Part shown: positions 1 through 8,873 of the stretch, piece after piece
Layout of the letters: each line of letters starts with the position of its first letter
How positions within the stretch are numbered: position 1 is the first letter of the stretch
Assembly (NCBI GenBank): GCA_044867925.1
Contig: JBIOVV010000019.1
Span: 1-26,363, forward strand
Direction: 5' to 3'
Source: VRUE01 sp044867925
GTDB taxonomy: Bacteria; Actinomycetota; Thermoleophilia; Solirubrobacterales; 70-9
Length of the DNA: 26,363 nucleotides
The notes under the pieces: generated by a model
The model's database searches: none
What the model was told of the DNA's origin: nothing
What the model saw: only the letters and a program-made list of their open reading frames with translations
Position numbers and translations under genes: made by a program

Positions 1-7
1 CCCGCCA

Positions 8-947
<940 letters not shown>

Positions 948-949
<2 letters not shown>

Positions 950-990
950 CTTCCCGTTTCTCCGCGGTATACGCGAAGAATCGGGAAGTC
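948..990. promoter_or_regulatory. 43-bp inverted-repeat element upstream of mutM
   Basis: Perfect 9-bp arms GACTTCCCG (948-956) and CGGGAAGTC (982-990) enclose a second imperfect stem (TTCTCCGCG with CGCGAAGAA). It begins at the xerD stop codon and ends 9 bp before the putative mutM -10. The same length, ends and core recur upstream of pdxS at 15401-15443. It could be an operator, a terminator for xerD, or both; no T-run follows it. Confidence 0.55.
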
Positions 991-999
991 ACCGTCGTG

Positions 1000-1005
1000 T
1001 AGAAC
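1000..1005 (+). promoter_or_regulatory. Putative leaderless -10 (TAGAAC) of mutM
   Basis: TAGAAC ends 6 nt before the mutM ATG at 1012. There is no room for, and no trace of, a Shine-Dalgarno sequence, so transcription would start at or next to the A of ATG. One of nine similarly spaced hexamers in this window. Confidence 0.5.
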
Positions 1006-1011
1006 TGCGGG

Positions 1012-1914
1012 ATGCCCGAGCTGCCGGAGGTGGAGACCGTTTGCCGGCAGCTCGATCCCGAGTTGACGGGGAGGAGGATCGAGGCGCTCGAGGTGCTCGA
1101 TGCGCGCTGGTGCCGGCCGATGGCGCCGAAGACGCTCGAACGTGTCGTCAAGGGAGCGACGATCGAGGGACTTGGCCGGCGCGGCAAGTACCTGCTGCTC
1201 TCGCTGAATGGTGGGCAGACGCTGGTCATGCACCTGCGCATGACTGGCAACCTGATCTTGGTCGAGGGCGAGCAGAAGCTCGATCCCTCCGCGGGGCGGC
1301 GGCTGTACGAGGCCGAGCGCTCCACCTCCGAACGGCATCTGCGGGCGCGCTTCAGGCTCGACGACGGCCGTGAGGTCTGGTTCACCGACCCGCGCCGCTT
1401 CGGCGAGGCCTTCCTGATCGACGACGCCGAGCTCGGCGAGCGCTTCGAGAGGCTCGGCGTCGAGCCCTTCTCCGAGGAGTTCACTCCCGAGGCGCTGGGC
1501 ACGATGGCGGCAGGGCGCACGGTTCCGCTCAAGTCCTTCCTGCTCGACCAGTCGGGCGTCGCCGGCGTCGGCAACATCTACGCCGACGAGGCGCTCTTCC
1601 GCGCCCGCCTGCATCCGCTCTCTCCCGCCGGCTCGATGAGGTCGGAGCACCTGGAGGCTCTGCGTGGCGCCGTGATCGCCGCGCTCGAAGCCGGGATCGA
1701 CGGCGGCGGCGCCTCGATCGACGATTACCGCGACAGTCGCGGCGAGAAGGGCACGATGCAGGACGAGTTTCTCGTCCACACCCGTGAGGGAGAACCCTGC
1801 CCCCGTTGCGAAACCGAGATCGTCCGCATCGTCGTCTCCGGCCGCTCGACCTACTACTGCCCGAGCTGCCAGGTGCGCTTGCGCAAGAAGAGAAGGGCAA
1901 AACGGCGCAAATAG
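1012..1914 (+). CDS. mutM: Formamidopyrimidine-DNA glycosylase (Fpg/MutM)
   Basis: Bifunctional base-excision glycosylase/AP lyase that removes 8-oxoguanine and formamidopyrimidines. The 300-residue product starts MPELPEVET: after Met removal Pro2 is the Schiff-base nucleophile and Glu3 the general acid. Lys59 (RRGKYLLL) matches the conserved phosphate-contacting lysine. The helix-two-turn-helix carries GVGNIYADEALF at about residues 183-195. A C-terminal zinc finger has C263, C266, C283 and C286 with the conserved GRSTYYC between the pairs. The tail is very basic (RLRKKRRAKRRK). Length is slightly over the usual 270-290, partly because of an insertion near residues 85-110. recO follows after a gap of about 57 nt, so the two may be co-transcribed. 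Confidence 0.95.
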   Translation: MPELPEVETVCRQLDPELTGRRIEALEVLDARWCRPMAPKTLERVVKGATIEGLGRRGKYLLLSLNGGQTLVMHLRMTGNLILVEGEQKLDPSAGRRLYEAERSTSERHLRARFRLDDGREVWFTDPRRFGEAFLIDDAELGERFERLGVEPFSEEFTPEALGTMAAGRTVPLKSFLLDQSGVAGVGNIYADEALFRARLHPLSPAGSMRSEHLEALRGAVIAALEAGIDGGGASIDDYRDSRGEKGTMQDEFLVHTREGEPCPRCETEIVRIVVSGRSTYYCPSCQVRLRKKRRAKRRK

Positions 1915-1971
1915 CGTCCGGCCCCTCCGGCACGGTTGGAGGGTGAAGGTAACTCGACGAGAGCCGGTCTA

Positions 1972-2697
1972 GTGGCCGGAAAGACGCTGAAGACCGAGGC
2001 GGTGGTGCTGCGCAGCATCCGCTACGGCGAGGCCGACCGCATCCTCCACCTCTACTCGAGGACGCGCGGCCGGATCGGCGCGATCGCGAAGGGAGCGCGG
2101 AAACCGAAGTCGCGCTTTGGCGGGCGCCTGGAGCCGTTCTTCCGGCTCGACCTCATCCTTCACGAAGGCCGCGGCGAGCTGCTCACGGTCACCAATGCCG
2201 CGACCCTCGACGGCTATCCACGACTGCGCGCCTCCGGGCCGGCGCTCGACGCCGGCGCCCGAGCCTGCGACGCGGTGCTGCGCCTGCTCGACTCGGCCGA
2301 GCCCAACCCGCCTGCTTACAACCTGCTCTGCCGCTATCTGGCGATGCTCGACGATCCCGGCGAGGAGGCGCCGGCGAGCCTGGAGGCGGCGCTCTCCTTC
2401 CGCCTCAAGCTGGCCCTGGCGGCGGGCTTCGCGCCCGAGCTCGCCGCTTGCGCGAACTGCGGTGAGGCCGAGCACCTGAGCGGCTTCTCCGGGGCTGCCG
2501 GGGGCGTCGTCTGCGTCGGCTGCGAAGGCGGCGCCTTCCCGCTCTCCGAGGAGGCGCACCGCTTCATGGTCGGCGCGATCGGCAGTCCGCTCGCCGAGGC
2601 GCCGAGGGCCGAGGAGCGAGACCTGCGGCAGGTTGAGCGCGCGGTGCGGGAGACGCTTGAGCATCATGCGCATGTACAGCTACGCGCAGCCGCCTAG
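1972..2697 (+). CDS. recO: DNA repair protein RecO
   Basis: RecO mediates RecA loading on SSB-coated ssDNA in the RecFOR pathway. The 241-residue product has the N-terminal OB-fold (KTEAVVLRSIRYGEADRIL, then GRIGAIAKGARKPKSRFGG) and a C-terminal helical domain with a four-cysteine zinc site (CANC then CVGC, about residues 160-190). I chose GTG at 1972 because the conserved RecO N-terminus begins right after it. An in-frame TTG at 1936 would add 12 residues with little family resemblance, but it has a purine-rich stretch just downstream and cannot be excluded. It lies between mutM and dgt in a + strand repair block; a strong hairpin follows its stop. Confidence 0.92.
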   Translation: MAGKTLKTEAVVLRSIRYGEADRILHLYSRTRGRIGAIAKGARKPKSRFGGRLEPFFRLDLILHEGRGELLTVTNAATLDGYPRLRASGPALDAGARACDAVLRLLDSAEPNPPAYNLLCRYLAMLDDPGEEAPASLEAALSFRLKLALAAGFAPELAACANCGEAEHLSGFSGAAGGVVCVGCEGGAFPLSEEAHRFMVGAIGSPLAEAPRAEERDLRQVERAVRETLEHHAHVQLRAAA

Positions 2698-2709
2698 GAG
2701 GAGGGCGGC

Positions 2710-2749
2710 GGAGTCGGCGGAGCAACAGCGGGGAGGCTCCGGCGACTCC
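2710..2749 (+). terminator. Hairpin between recO and dgt
   Basis: Arms 2710-2723 and 2736-2749 form a 14-bp stem with one G-G mismatch around a 12-nt loop. An alternative stem pairs CGGGGAGG (2729-2736) with CCTCCCCG (2749-2756). There is no U-run, so this is only a candidate terminator of the mutM/recO transcript. It lies just upstream of the dgt -10. Confidence 0.4.
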
Positions 2750-2762
2750 CTCCCCGTCTCCT

Positions 2763-2768
2763 TATGAT
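2763..2768 (+). promoter_or_regulatory. Putative leaderless -10 (TATGAT) of dgt
   Basis: TATGAT is the best match to a consensus -10 in the window and ends 6 nt before the GTG at 2775. No Shine-Dalgarno lies between them. This selects GTG 2775 as the dgt start. Confidence 0.6.
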
Positions 2769-2774
2769 CGATGG

Positions 2775-3788
2775 GTGCCCGCAACCGCAAGCTTCGAGGA
2801 CCGCATCTCGGCCTGGGAGGACGAGTTCTTGGCCGAGGGAGCCACTCGCTCCTATCCGGCGAAGCGGGAGATCGAAGAGCCCGACAGCCCGGTGCGCACG
2901 CCTTTCCAGCGCGATCGCGACCGCATCGTCCACAGCAAGGCCTTCCGCCGGCTCAAGCACAAGACCCAGGTCTTCGTCGCTCCCGAGGGCGACCACTACC
3001 GCACGCGGCTCACCCACACGCTGGAGGCCTGCGGGATCGCTCGCACGGTCGCCCGCGCGCTCGGCCTCAACGAGGACCTGACCGAGGCGATCGGGCTCGG
3101 CCACGACCTCGGCCACCCGCCCTTCGGCCACGCCGGCGAGGAAGCGCTCGACGGCGCCCTGCGCGAGCGCTGCGGCAGCGGCTTCAAGCACAACGAGCAC
3201 TCGCTGCGCGTGGTCGAGGTGCTCGAGCGCGAGGGTCGCGGCCTCAACCTGACCGAGCAGGTTCGCGACGGGATCCTCAACCACACCGGCTCACGCAAGC
3301 CGGCGACGCTAGAGGGCCGGATCGTCAAGCTGGTCGACCGCGTCGCCTACATCAACCACGACATCGACGACGCGCTGCGGGCAGGGGTGCTGCGCCCCGG
3401 CGACCTGCCGGCGGCCGAGATCGAGCTGCTCGGCGAGACCGGCTCGGCCCGCATCGACACCCTGGTGCGCGACATCGTCGAGCGCTCGCTGCCCGCGGGT
3501 GACATCGTCCAGAGCGAAGAGATCGGCGGCGCGATGCTGCGGCTGCGCAAGTTCATGTTCGACCGCGTCTATCTGGGGCCGCTGGCACGCAGCGAGCACG
3601 AGCGGGTCCATCGCGCGATGCGGGCGCTCTTCGACCACTACATGGCCGGCCCCGACGAGGTCCCAGAGCTCGAGCCAGGGGCGAGCGACTGCCAGCGCGC
3701 CGCCGACTACCTTGCGGGCATGACCGACCGCTACTGCATCGCCAAGTACGCGGAGCTGACGATCCCGGAGGAAACGCGGTGGCACTGA
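2775..3788 (+). CDS. dgt: Deoxyguanosinetriphosphate triphosphohydrolase-like protein (HD domain)
   Basis: HD-superfamily dNTP triphosphohydrolase that hydrolyses dNTPs to deoxynucleoside plus triphosphate and so tunes nucleotide pools. In the 337-residue product the metal-binding set is visible: H81 (RLTHT), H110-D111 (LGHDLGH) and D188 (KLVDRVAYINHD). The N-terminal signature RTPFQRDRDRIVHSKAFRRLKHKTQV (residues 41-66) is typical of dGTPase-like proteins. The GTG start is supported by the -10 spaced 6 nt upstream. The gene overlaps dnaG by 10 nt, so translation is probably coupled. dgt next to dnaG is also the arrangement in Mycobacterium. True substrate preference cannot be read from sequence. 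Confidence 0.93.
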   Translation: MPATASFEDRISAWEDEFLAEGATRSYPAKREIEEPDSPVRTPFQRDRDRIVHSKAFRRLKHKTQVFVAPEGDHYRTRLTHTLEACGIARTVARALGLNEDLTEAIGLGHDLGHPPFGHAGEEALDGALRERCGSGFKHNEHSLRVVEVLEREGRGLNLTEQVRDGILNHTGSRKPATLEGRIVKLVDRVAYINHDIDDALRAGVLRPGDLPAAEIELLGETGSARIDTLVRDIVERSLPAGDIVQSEEIGGAMLRLRKFMFDRVYLGPLARSEHERVHRAMRALFDHYMAGPDEVPELEPGASDCQRAADYLAGMTDRYCIAKYAELTIPEETRWH

Positions 3789-5557
3789 TCTCGGCCGAGA
3801 GCCTGGAGCGGGTCAAGCAGGCGGTCGACATCGTCGAGGTGATCTCCGCCCATACCGACCTGCGCCGCCAGGGGGCGCGCTGGGTCGGGCTCTGTCCCTT
3901 TCACGAGGAGCGCACGCCCTCGTTCTCGGTCGAGGCCCAGGAAAAGCTCTACCACTGCTTCGGCTGCGGGGTCGGCGGCGACGCGATCAAGTTCATCGAG
4001 GAGAAGGAGGGGCTCGGCTTCGCCGAGGCCGTGGAGCTGCTCGCCGACCGCTACGGCGTCGAGCTGGAGCGCGAGCGCGAGGACCCGCGCGCCGAGGCCA
4101 AGCGCCAGCAGCGCCGCCGGCTGGGAGATCTGCTCGACCGCACCGCCGGCTTCTACGCCGCCTATCTATGGGACTCCGAGGAGGCCGGCAAGGCGCGCGC
4201 GTACCTCGCCGAGCGCGGGCTCGGCGAGGAGGTGCTGCGCGCCTTCGCGGTCGGCTATGCGCCCAGCGCCTGGGACAAAGTGCTGTTGCGCGGCCAGCGG
4301 GCCGGGTTCAAGGTCGAGGAGCTGCGCGGCGTGGGGCTGGTCCAGAAGGGGCGGGGAGGAGGCGAGTACGACCGCTTCCGCTCGCGGATCATGTTCCCGA
4401 TCCGCGACCGCCGCGGTCGCACGCTGGGCTTCGGCGGCCGGGCGATGCGCTCCGACCAGGGGGCGAAGTACGTCAACACGGCAGAGACCGACTTCTTCCA
4501 CAAGAGCCGCATGCTCTACGGCATCGACCTGGCCAAGGGCGCGATCGCCAAGCAGGGGAGGGCGGTCGTCGTCGAGGGGTATACGGACGTGCTGGCTCTG
4601 CACCAGGCCGGGATCGAGGAGGCGGTCGGCGTGATGGGCACGGCGATCACCGACGAGCAGGTAGCCACGCTCTCGGGCATGGTCGACGAGGTCATCCTGG
4701 CGCTCGACGCCGACTCCGCCGGGCAGGAGGCGATGCTGCGGGCGCAGCGGGTCGCCGCCGGGCGCAAGATGCGACTGCGGGTCGCGGCGATGCCGGCGGG
4801 TGAGGACCCGGCCGAGATGATGGCGGCCGAGGGCGGCGAGGAGCGCTTCCGGGCCCTGCTCGACGGCGCGGTCGAGATAACCGCCTTCCAGGTCGGTCTG
4901 GTTCTGGAGCGCACCGACGTCTCCTCGCCGGCCGAGCGCGACAGGGCGTTGGCCGAGGTCGCGCCGATCCTCGCCAGCCTGGGGGAGAGCGCAAGCCGCG
5001 ACGATCTGGTGCGGCGGGTCGCGGAGCGGCTCGACCTGGAGCCGGCGATGGTGATGGGTCGGGTGGTCGTCGCGCAGCCGACGAGCGGCGGCTCGGCGGA
5101 GCCGGAGCAGTCAGGTCGCGGTCCCGCCCCCGAGCCTCGTCGCGTCGCCGAGCTGACCTCGCGCGAGCGCCGCGAGCGCGCCCTGCTGGCGATGTGCATC
5201 GCCCTCCCTGACGACGGCAGGGAGTACCTGGCCCGCCTCACCGACGAGCACCTCTCCCGCCTCGGTACCCGCGCCGCCGCCTGGCTGCGCGACCACCTGC
5301 AGGACCCCGCCTCCGACCTCCCCCGCGAGGACGCCGAGCTGGCCGGCCTGATCACCGAACTGGTCATCACCGCCCACGACGAGCCCGCCTCCCACGACGC
5401 GATGGAGCTCAACTTCCTCCTCCTCGAGCAACGCCGCATCGAGGCCGAGATCGCCGCCGCCGGCGAAGCCGAAGATCCCCAACGACGCGCCGCCCTGAGC
5501 TTGGAACGCGCCGCCCTGGTCCAGCGCATCGCCCACACCGAGCGCGTCGGCGGCTAA
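3779..5557 (+). CDS. dnaG: DNA primase DnaG
   Basis: Synthesises RNA primers for lagging-strand and origin replication. The 592-residue product has the N-terminal CHC2 zinc finger (C39, H42, C60, C63 in LCPFHEER and YHCFGCGVGGD), then the catalytic core with EGYTDVLALHQAG (acidic TOPRIM motif near residue 265) and LALDADSAGQEA (near residue 307). A helical C-terminal region of about 140 residues follows a Pro/Glu-rich linker near residues 440-455 and would be the helicase-interaction domain. The GTG start overlaps the end of dgt by 10 nt; GGAGGAAACGC just upstream contains a good ribosome-binding site. Family length is about 580-640, so it is complete. tRNA-Asn follows 22 nt downstream. Confidence 0.96.
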   Translation: MALISAESLERVKQAVDIVEVISAHTDLRRQGARWVGLCPFHEERTPSFSVEAQEKLYHCFGCGVGGDAIKFIEEKEGLGFAEAVELLADRYGVELEREREDPRAEAKRQQRRRLGDLLDRTAGFYAAYLWDSEEAGKARAYLAERGLGEEVLRAFAVGYAPSAWDKVLLRGQRAGFKVEELRGVGLVQKGRGGGEYDRFRSRIMFPIRDRRGRTLGFGGRAMRSDQGAKYVNTAETDFFHKSRMLYGIDLAKGAIAKQGRAVVVEGYTDVLALHQAGIEEAVGVMGTAITDEQVATLSGMVDEVILALDADSAGQEAMLRAQRVAAGRKMRLRVAAMPAGEDPAEMMAAEGGEERFRALLDGAVEITAFQVGLVLERTDVSSPAERDRALAEVAPILASLGESASRDDLVRRVAERLDLEPAMVMGRVVVAQPTSGGSAEPEQSGRGPAPEPRRVAELTSRERRERALLAMCIALPDDGREYLARLTDEHLSRLGTRAAAWLRDHLQDPASDLPREDAELAGLITELVITAHDEPASHDAMELNFLLLEQRRIEAEIAAAGEAEDPQRRAALSLERAALVQRIAHTERVGG

Positions 5558-5579
5558 TCGGTACATTCCTCCACGGCAT

Positions 5580-5652
5580 TCCGGGGTAGCTCAATTGGTA
5601 GAGCACGCGGCTGTTAACCGCGGGGTTGTGGGTTCGAGTCCCACCCCCGGAG
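5580..5652 (+). tRNA. tRNA-Asn (anticodon GTT)
   Basis: A full cloverleaf can be drawn: acceptor TCCGGGG/CCCCGGA, D-arm GCTC/GAGC, anticodon stem CGCGG/CCGCG with loop CTGTTAA (anticodon GTT at 5613-5615), T-arm GTGGG/CCCAC with loop TTCGAGT, and discriminator G. CCA is not encoded. The oppositely oriented glycosyltransferase gene ends 2 nt beyond it. Confidence 0.97.
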
Positions 5653-5654
5653 CT

Positions 5655-6848
5655 TCAGCCGGGCGCGCGCGCCCGGGCCAGCTGCTCGATCAGCTCGGCG
5701 CCCTTCCCGGCTCCGTCGTTTTGCTCCGCCCACTTCGCCAGCTCTCCGGCGCGCGCGGCAAACGAGGCGTCGTCCAGCAGGCGGCGGGCTGCCCAGCGCA
5801 GGGGCGCCGGCCGGCAGAGGCGCCAGGGGACCGAGAGGCCGCATTTGGCCCAGGCGACGCGCATCGCCGTCTCGCTCATGTCGCCGATGATCGGGCAGAT
5901 CAGGACCGGGGTGCCGGCGGCCAGAGCGCGGGCGACGGTGCCGTGGCCGCCGTGGGAGATGACCAGTGAGGCGGCGGGCATCAGCTGGCTGTAGCTGAGC
6001 CAGTCGACGAGGACCGCGTTCGGCGGCACCGCGATCGGCGTTTGCGGGGCCACGCGGTTGGTGGTCGCGACCACCCGCACGGGCTCCTCGGCGAGGGCCT
6101 CCAGGGCGGTGCGCACGAGGTGGTTGCCGGAATCGTGGGCGGTGCTCGGAGCGACGAGTACAAGCGGCTCCTCGCCAGGTGGCAGCTCGATCTCGGGGTG
6201 GGGCACCTCGAACGTCATCGGGCCGGTGACCTTGACCCCGGCGGGCCAGCGCCGCGGATACTCGAGCTGGGGGAAGGTGCCGACCAGCGCCAGCTCGCTG
6301 CTGATGCCGCCGTGGAAGCGCTCGACCGGCGGCAGGTCGAGCCGGGCGCGTTGCGTGTTGAGGTCGCGACGGCCGTGCTCGAGGCCGATGTTTAGCGCCC
6401 GCTGCCCGGTACGCCAGACCGCGCGCCCAAGTGGGGTGCGGGGCGGCTGCAGGCCGACCGCGAAGAACGGCAGCCCCGGCTCGACCACCGGATAGATGTG
6501 GGGAATCAGGGTCGCCAGCGGCACACCGGCCTTCTCGGCCGCCAGCGACGGCGCCAGAGTGAGGATGTCGCTGATGACGACGTGGGGCTGCATCTCCTCG
6601 ATCAACGGCAGCAACGCCCGCGCCGCCTCGGCGGCGTGCGCTCCCTCAGCGGAGTCCGGATCCGGCGGTGGGAACATCCGGTATTCCTCCGCCGCGGCAA
6701 AGCCGAGCCCGGCCCCCTCGACCGCCGCACGCCGCTCCTCCCAGGTCTCGATCGTGACCGAGTGGCCGCGCCCGCTCAGCGCCTGCCCCAGCGCGATCGC
6801 CGGGAAGACATGTCCCGGGTCGCCGAAGGCCGCGACTAGAAATCGCAT
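5655..6848 (-). CDS. MGT-type (GT1-like) glycosyltransferase
   Basis: Cytoplasmic NDP-sugar-dependent glycosyltransferase of the GT-B, macrolide/UDP-glucosyl transferase type; acceptor unknown. In the 397-residue product the N-terminus (FGDPGHVFPAIALGQALSGRGH) is the acceptor-side Rossmann motif. The donor-binding motif SHGGHGTVARALAAGTPVL lies near residue 295, followed by a P-x-x-GD segment that normally ends in DQ but here reads GDMSETA. No signal peptide or membrane segment. The ATG start at 6848 gives a family-typical N-terminus. The final codons lie within 3 bp of the tRNA-Asn 3' end, with no visible terminator between. The next - strand gene upstream is a dehydrogenase about 100 nt away, so co-transcription is possible. 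A natural-product or lipid acceptor is conceivable but unsupported. Confidence 0.85.
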   Translation of the reverse strand: MRFLVAAFGDPGHVFPAIALGQALSGRGHSVTIETWEERRAAVEGAGLGFAAAEEYRMFPPPDPDSAEGAHAAEAARALLPLIEEMQPHVVISDILTLAPSLAAEKAGVPLATLIPHIYPVVEPGLPFFAVGLQPPRTPLGRAVWRTGQRALNIGLEHGRRDLNTQRARLDLPPVERFHGGISSELALVGTFPQLEYPRRWPAGVKVTGPMTFEVPHPEIELPPGEEPLVLVAPSTAHDSGNHLVRTALEALAEEPVRVVATTNRVAPQTPIAVPPNAVLVDWLSYSQLMPAASLVISHGGHGTVARALAAGTPVLICPIIGDMSETAMRVAWAKCGLSVPWRLCRPAPLRWAARRLLDDASFAARAGELAKWAEQNDGAGKGAELIEQLARARAPG

Positions 6849-6920
6849 ACTGACGAGGTCCAGACGTTGCCAGGCAAGGACGCAGGGAGCCCGAATAGCA
6901 GCGCTATTTGGGCGACCGAG

Positions 6921-6939
6921 GACGCCGCATGGCGGCGTC
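6921..6939 (-). terminator. Hairpin downstream of the SDR gene
   Basis: Perfect 8-bp stem GACGCCGC/GCGGCGTC around ATG, starting 9 nt past the dehydrogenase stop on the - strand. A weaker stem (AATAGC/GCTATT, 6894-6908) follows. No U-run; a likely factor-independent or pausing terminator. Confidence 0.4.
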
Positions 6940-6947
6940 TGGGGCCG

Positions 6948-7679
6948 TCAGGGCGTGTCAAGTCCCTCGCCGGGGCGGGTGAAGACAATCTCTGGGATGT
7001 GGCAGTTACGCGACGTCCGCAGCAGGAAGCGGACCGCCTCGCCGAGGTCCTCGGCCCGGATCATTTCCTCACCCGGGACCTGCCCCTTGGCGAACTCGGT
7101 CATCGGCGTGTCGACGAAGCCCGGCGCCAGCGCCGTGCACTGGATGCCGGCGCCGCCCACCTCGCGGTGCGTCGACTGGGTGAAGTTGATCACCGCGGCC
7201 TTGGTCGCGGCGTAGATCGAGAGCCACGCCTGACCGCCCTTGCCGGCGATCGAGGCGGTGTTGACGATCAGCGCCTTGCCGTGCTCGCTGCCCGCCTGCT
7301 TCAGCATCGGCAGGCCCTCGCGGGTGCCGATGATCAGTGCTCTCAGGTTGACCCCCAGCTGCATGTCGAGGTGCTTGGTCTGGATCTCCTCCATCGGGGC
7401 GCCGATTCCGACCCCGGCGTTGTTGACCAGCACGTCGAGCCTGCCGTAGGTCTCGCGATGTTTGGCGAAGACGCCGACCACGTCCTCCTCGTCGGTCATG
7501 TTGGCGGCGACGCTCTGCACCTCGAGCCCGTCGCCGCGGAGACCCTCGGCGGCAGCCTCGAGCTTGTCCGGGCGCCGTGCGGAGACGGTCAGCCCGTAGC
7601 CTTCTTCGCCGAGCACGTGGGCGATCGCCAGCCCGATGCCACTCGATGCCCCGGTGATCAGTGCCGCTCGCTCCGCCAA
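6948..7679 (-). CDS. Short-chain dehydrogenase/reductase (SDR)
   Basis: Classical NAD(P)-dependent oxidoreductase. The 243-residue product shows TGASSGIG (9-16, cofactor loop), NNAG (86-89), catalytic S143, and Y156/K160 in YAATK, then PGFVDTPM. SARRPDKL after beta-2 (basic residues) favours NADP(H). I chose TTG at 7679 because AAGGAGAGG lies at the right distance upstream and the Rossmann motif begins at residue 7; upstream in-frame sequence is low-complexity antisense of the next gene. Substrate cannot be assigned. It is divergent from the lipoprotein gene across about 108 nt. Confidence 0.88.
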   Translation of the reverse strand: MAERAALITGASSGIGLAIAHVLGEEGYGLTVSARRPDKLEAAAEGLRGDGLEVQSVAANMTDEEDVVGVFAKHRETYGRLDVLVNNAGVGIGAPMEEIQTKHLDMQLGVNLRALIIGTREGLPMLKQAGSEHGKALIVNTASIAGKGGQAWLSIYAATKAAVINFTQSTHREVGGAGIQCTALAPGFVDTPMTEFAKGQVPGEEMIRAEDLGEAVRFLLRTSRNCHIPEIVFTRPGEGLDTP

Positions 7680-7774
7680 GACCCTCTCCTTCCGCTCGCC
7701 CTGTTTCGTCGCGGACCCTATCTCCCGCTCGAATGCCGCGCCGGATGGCGCTGCGGCCGCGGCATCGCCGTGAA

Positions 7775-7780
7775 TAACAT
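7775..7780 (+). promoter_or_regulatory. Putative leaderless -10 (TAACAT) of the thioredoxin-fold lipoprotein
   Basis: TAACAT ends 7 nt before ATG 7788. It overlaps an in-frame ATG at 7779, which argues that the second ATG (7788) is used. Confidence 0.45.
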
Positions 7781-7787
7781 GCCCCGG

Positions 7788-8873
7788 ATGCGCTTGCGCC
7801 GAGCACTCGCCACCCTCGCCTGCCTGCTCGCGCTCCTTGCGCTGCCAACCGCCGGATGCGGCGGGGGTTCGGACGATTCCACCGATTCGTCGTCGGCCAC
7901 GGCGGAAAGCCGGCCCGCTCCGGCGAAAGCCGCCTTCCCCAGCGCAAGGGGAAGGACGCTGGGAGAGGTTCTGGAAGCGGCCGACGGGCCCTCCAGCCTG
8001 GTCGTCTCGCCGGCTGCGCAGGTCTTCTTCAAGGGGCAGAATCGCTATCCGTTCGGGGTCTTCGAACGAGATCGGACGCAGGTCCCCGGCGCCGAAATCG
8101 CCCTCTACTTCGCTCGCGTGCCCGGGCAGAAATCCAAGGCGGGGGATGAATTCCGCTCTGCGGCGGGGTCGACAGGCGCGAAAAAAGCCGAGGAACGCGC
8201 TCTCGACGAGCCGGCCGTGGGCCCGTTCCCGGCCCGGATCGAATCGATGCAGACGCAGCCCGCCTTCCGTGCGCAGACGACGACCAGCGACCCCGATGCC
8301 GCCAGCGTCGTCTACGCGACCGAGATCGACTTCCCGGCAAACGGCGAGTGGCGCATCGGGGCCCTGATCAGAAACGACGGCGAACTGACGACGGCGCTGC
8401 TGCCCAGCGCCGTCGTCGGCGGCTTCAAGAGGATCCCCCGGGTGGGGCAGCAGGCGCCGCTGATCCACACGCCGACCCCGGCCGACGCCGGCGGCGACCT
8501 CTCGAAGATCACCACCCGCATTCCGCCCGACACCCAGAACAAGGTCGACTACGCGGACGCCTTGGGCAAGGAGCCGATCGTGCTGCTCTTCGCCACGCCG
8601 CAGTTCTGCCAGAGTCGGGTCTGCGGACCGGTCGTGGACGTTGCCGAGCAGGTCAAGCAGCTCTATGGAGACGAGGCCGCGTTCATCCACATGGAGATCT
8701 ACGAGGACAACGACCCAAGCAAGCCGGTGCGCCCCCAGGTGAGCGCCTTCCATCTTCCCAGCGAGCCTTGGTTGTTCGCGATCGACCGAAATGGAAGGAT
8801 CACGGCCGAGATCGAGGGCGCGTTCGGCGTCGAAGAACTGACCCAAGTGGTGAAGGGACTGACTGAAGAATGA
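7788..8873 (+). CDS. Lipoprotein with C-terminal thioredoxin-like domain
   Basis: Predicted exported lipoprotein of 361 residues. The N-terminus MRLRRALATLACLLALLALPTAGC is a signal peptide with lipobox TAGC, lipidated at about Cys24. A Ser/Thr/Asp-rich linker follows, then a domain of about 150 residues I do not recognise, and a C-terminal thioredoxin-like fold from about residue 255 (KEPIVLLFATPQFCQSRVCGP). The two cysteines are in a C-x4-C spacing, not the classic C-x2-C, so disulfide redox activity is uncertain. The domain ends with EPWLFAIDRNGRI, typical of thioredoxin-fold beta strands. The stop overlaps the next start (ATGA), coupling it to the Hpt gene. Start chosen from the -10 spacing. 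Confidence 0.8.
   Translation: MRLRRALATLACLLALLALPTAGCGGGSDDSTDSSSATAESRPAPAKAAFPSARGRTLGEVLEAADGPSSLVVSPAAQVFFKGQNRYPFGVFERDRTQVPGAEIALYFARVPGQKSKAGDEFRSAAGSTGAKKAEERALDEPAVGPFPARIESMQTQPAFRAQTTTSDPDAASVVYATEIDFPANGEWRIGALIRNDGELTTALLPSAVVGGFKRIPRVGQQAPLIHTPTPADAGGDLSKITTRIPPDTQNKVDYADALGKEPIVLLFATPQFCQSRVCGPVVDVAEQVKQLYGDEAAFIHMEIYEDNDPSKPVRPQVSAFHLPSEPWLFAIDRNGRITAEIEGAFGVEELTQVVKGLTEE

Noticed and set aside
5614..5844. - strand frame ending in GWDSNPQPRG over tRNA-Asn
   Set aside because: Another tRNA antisense artefact, also antisense to, or in the wrong frame of, the glycosyltransferase.
6867..7787. Long N-terminal extension of the thioredoxin-fold lipoprotein
   Set aside because: It would bury the signal peptide and lipobox inside the protein and is antisense to the dehydrogenase.
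7680..8846. Upstream in-frame extension of the dehydrogenase to a 632-residue protein
   Set aside because: The added part is antisense to the lipoprotein gene; the SDR Rossmann motif begins right after the TTG at 7679, which has a ribosome site.
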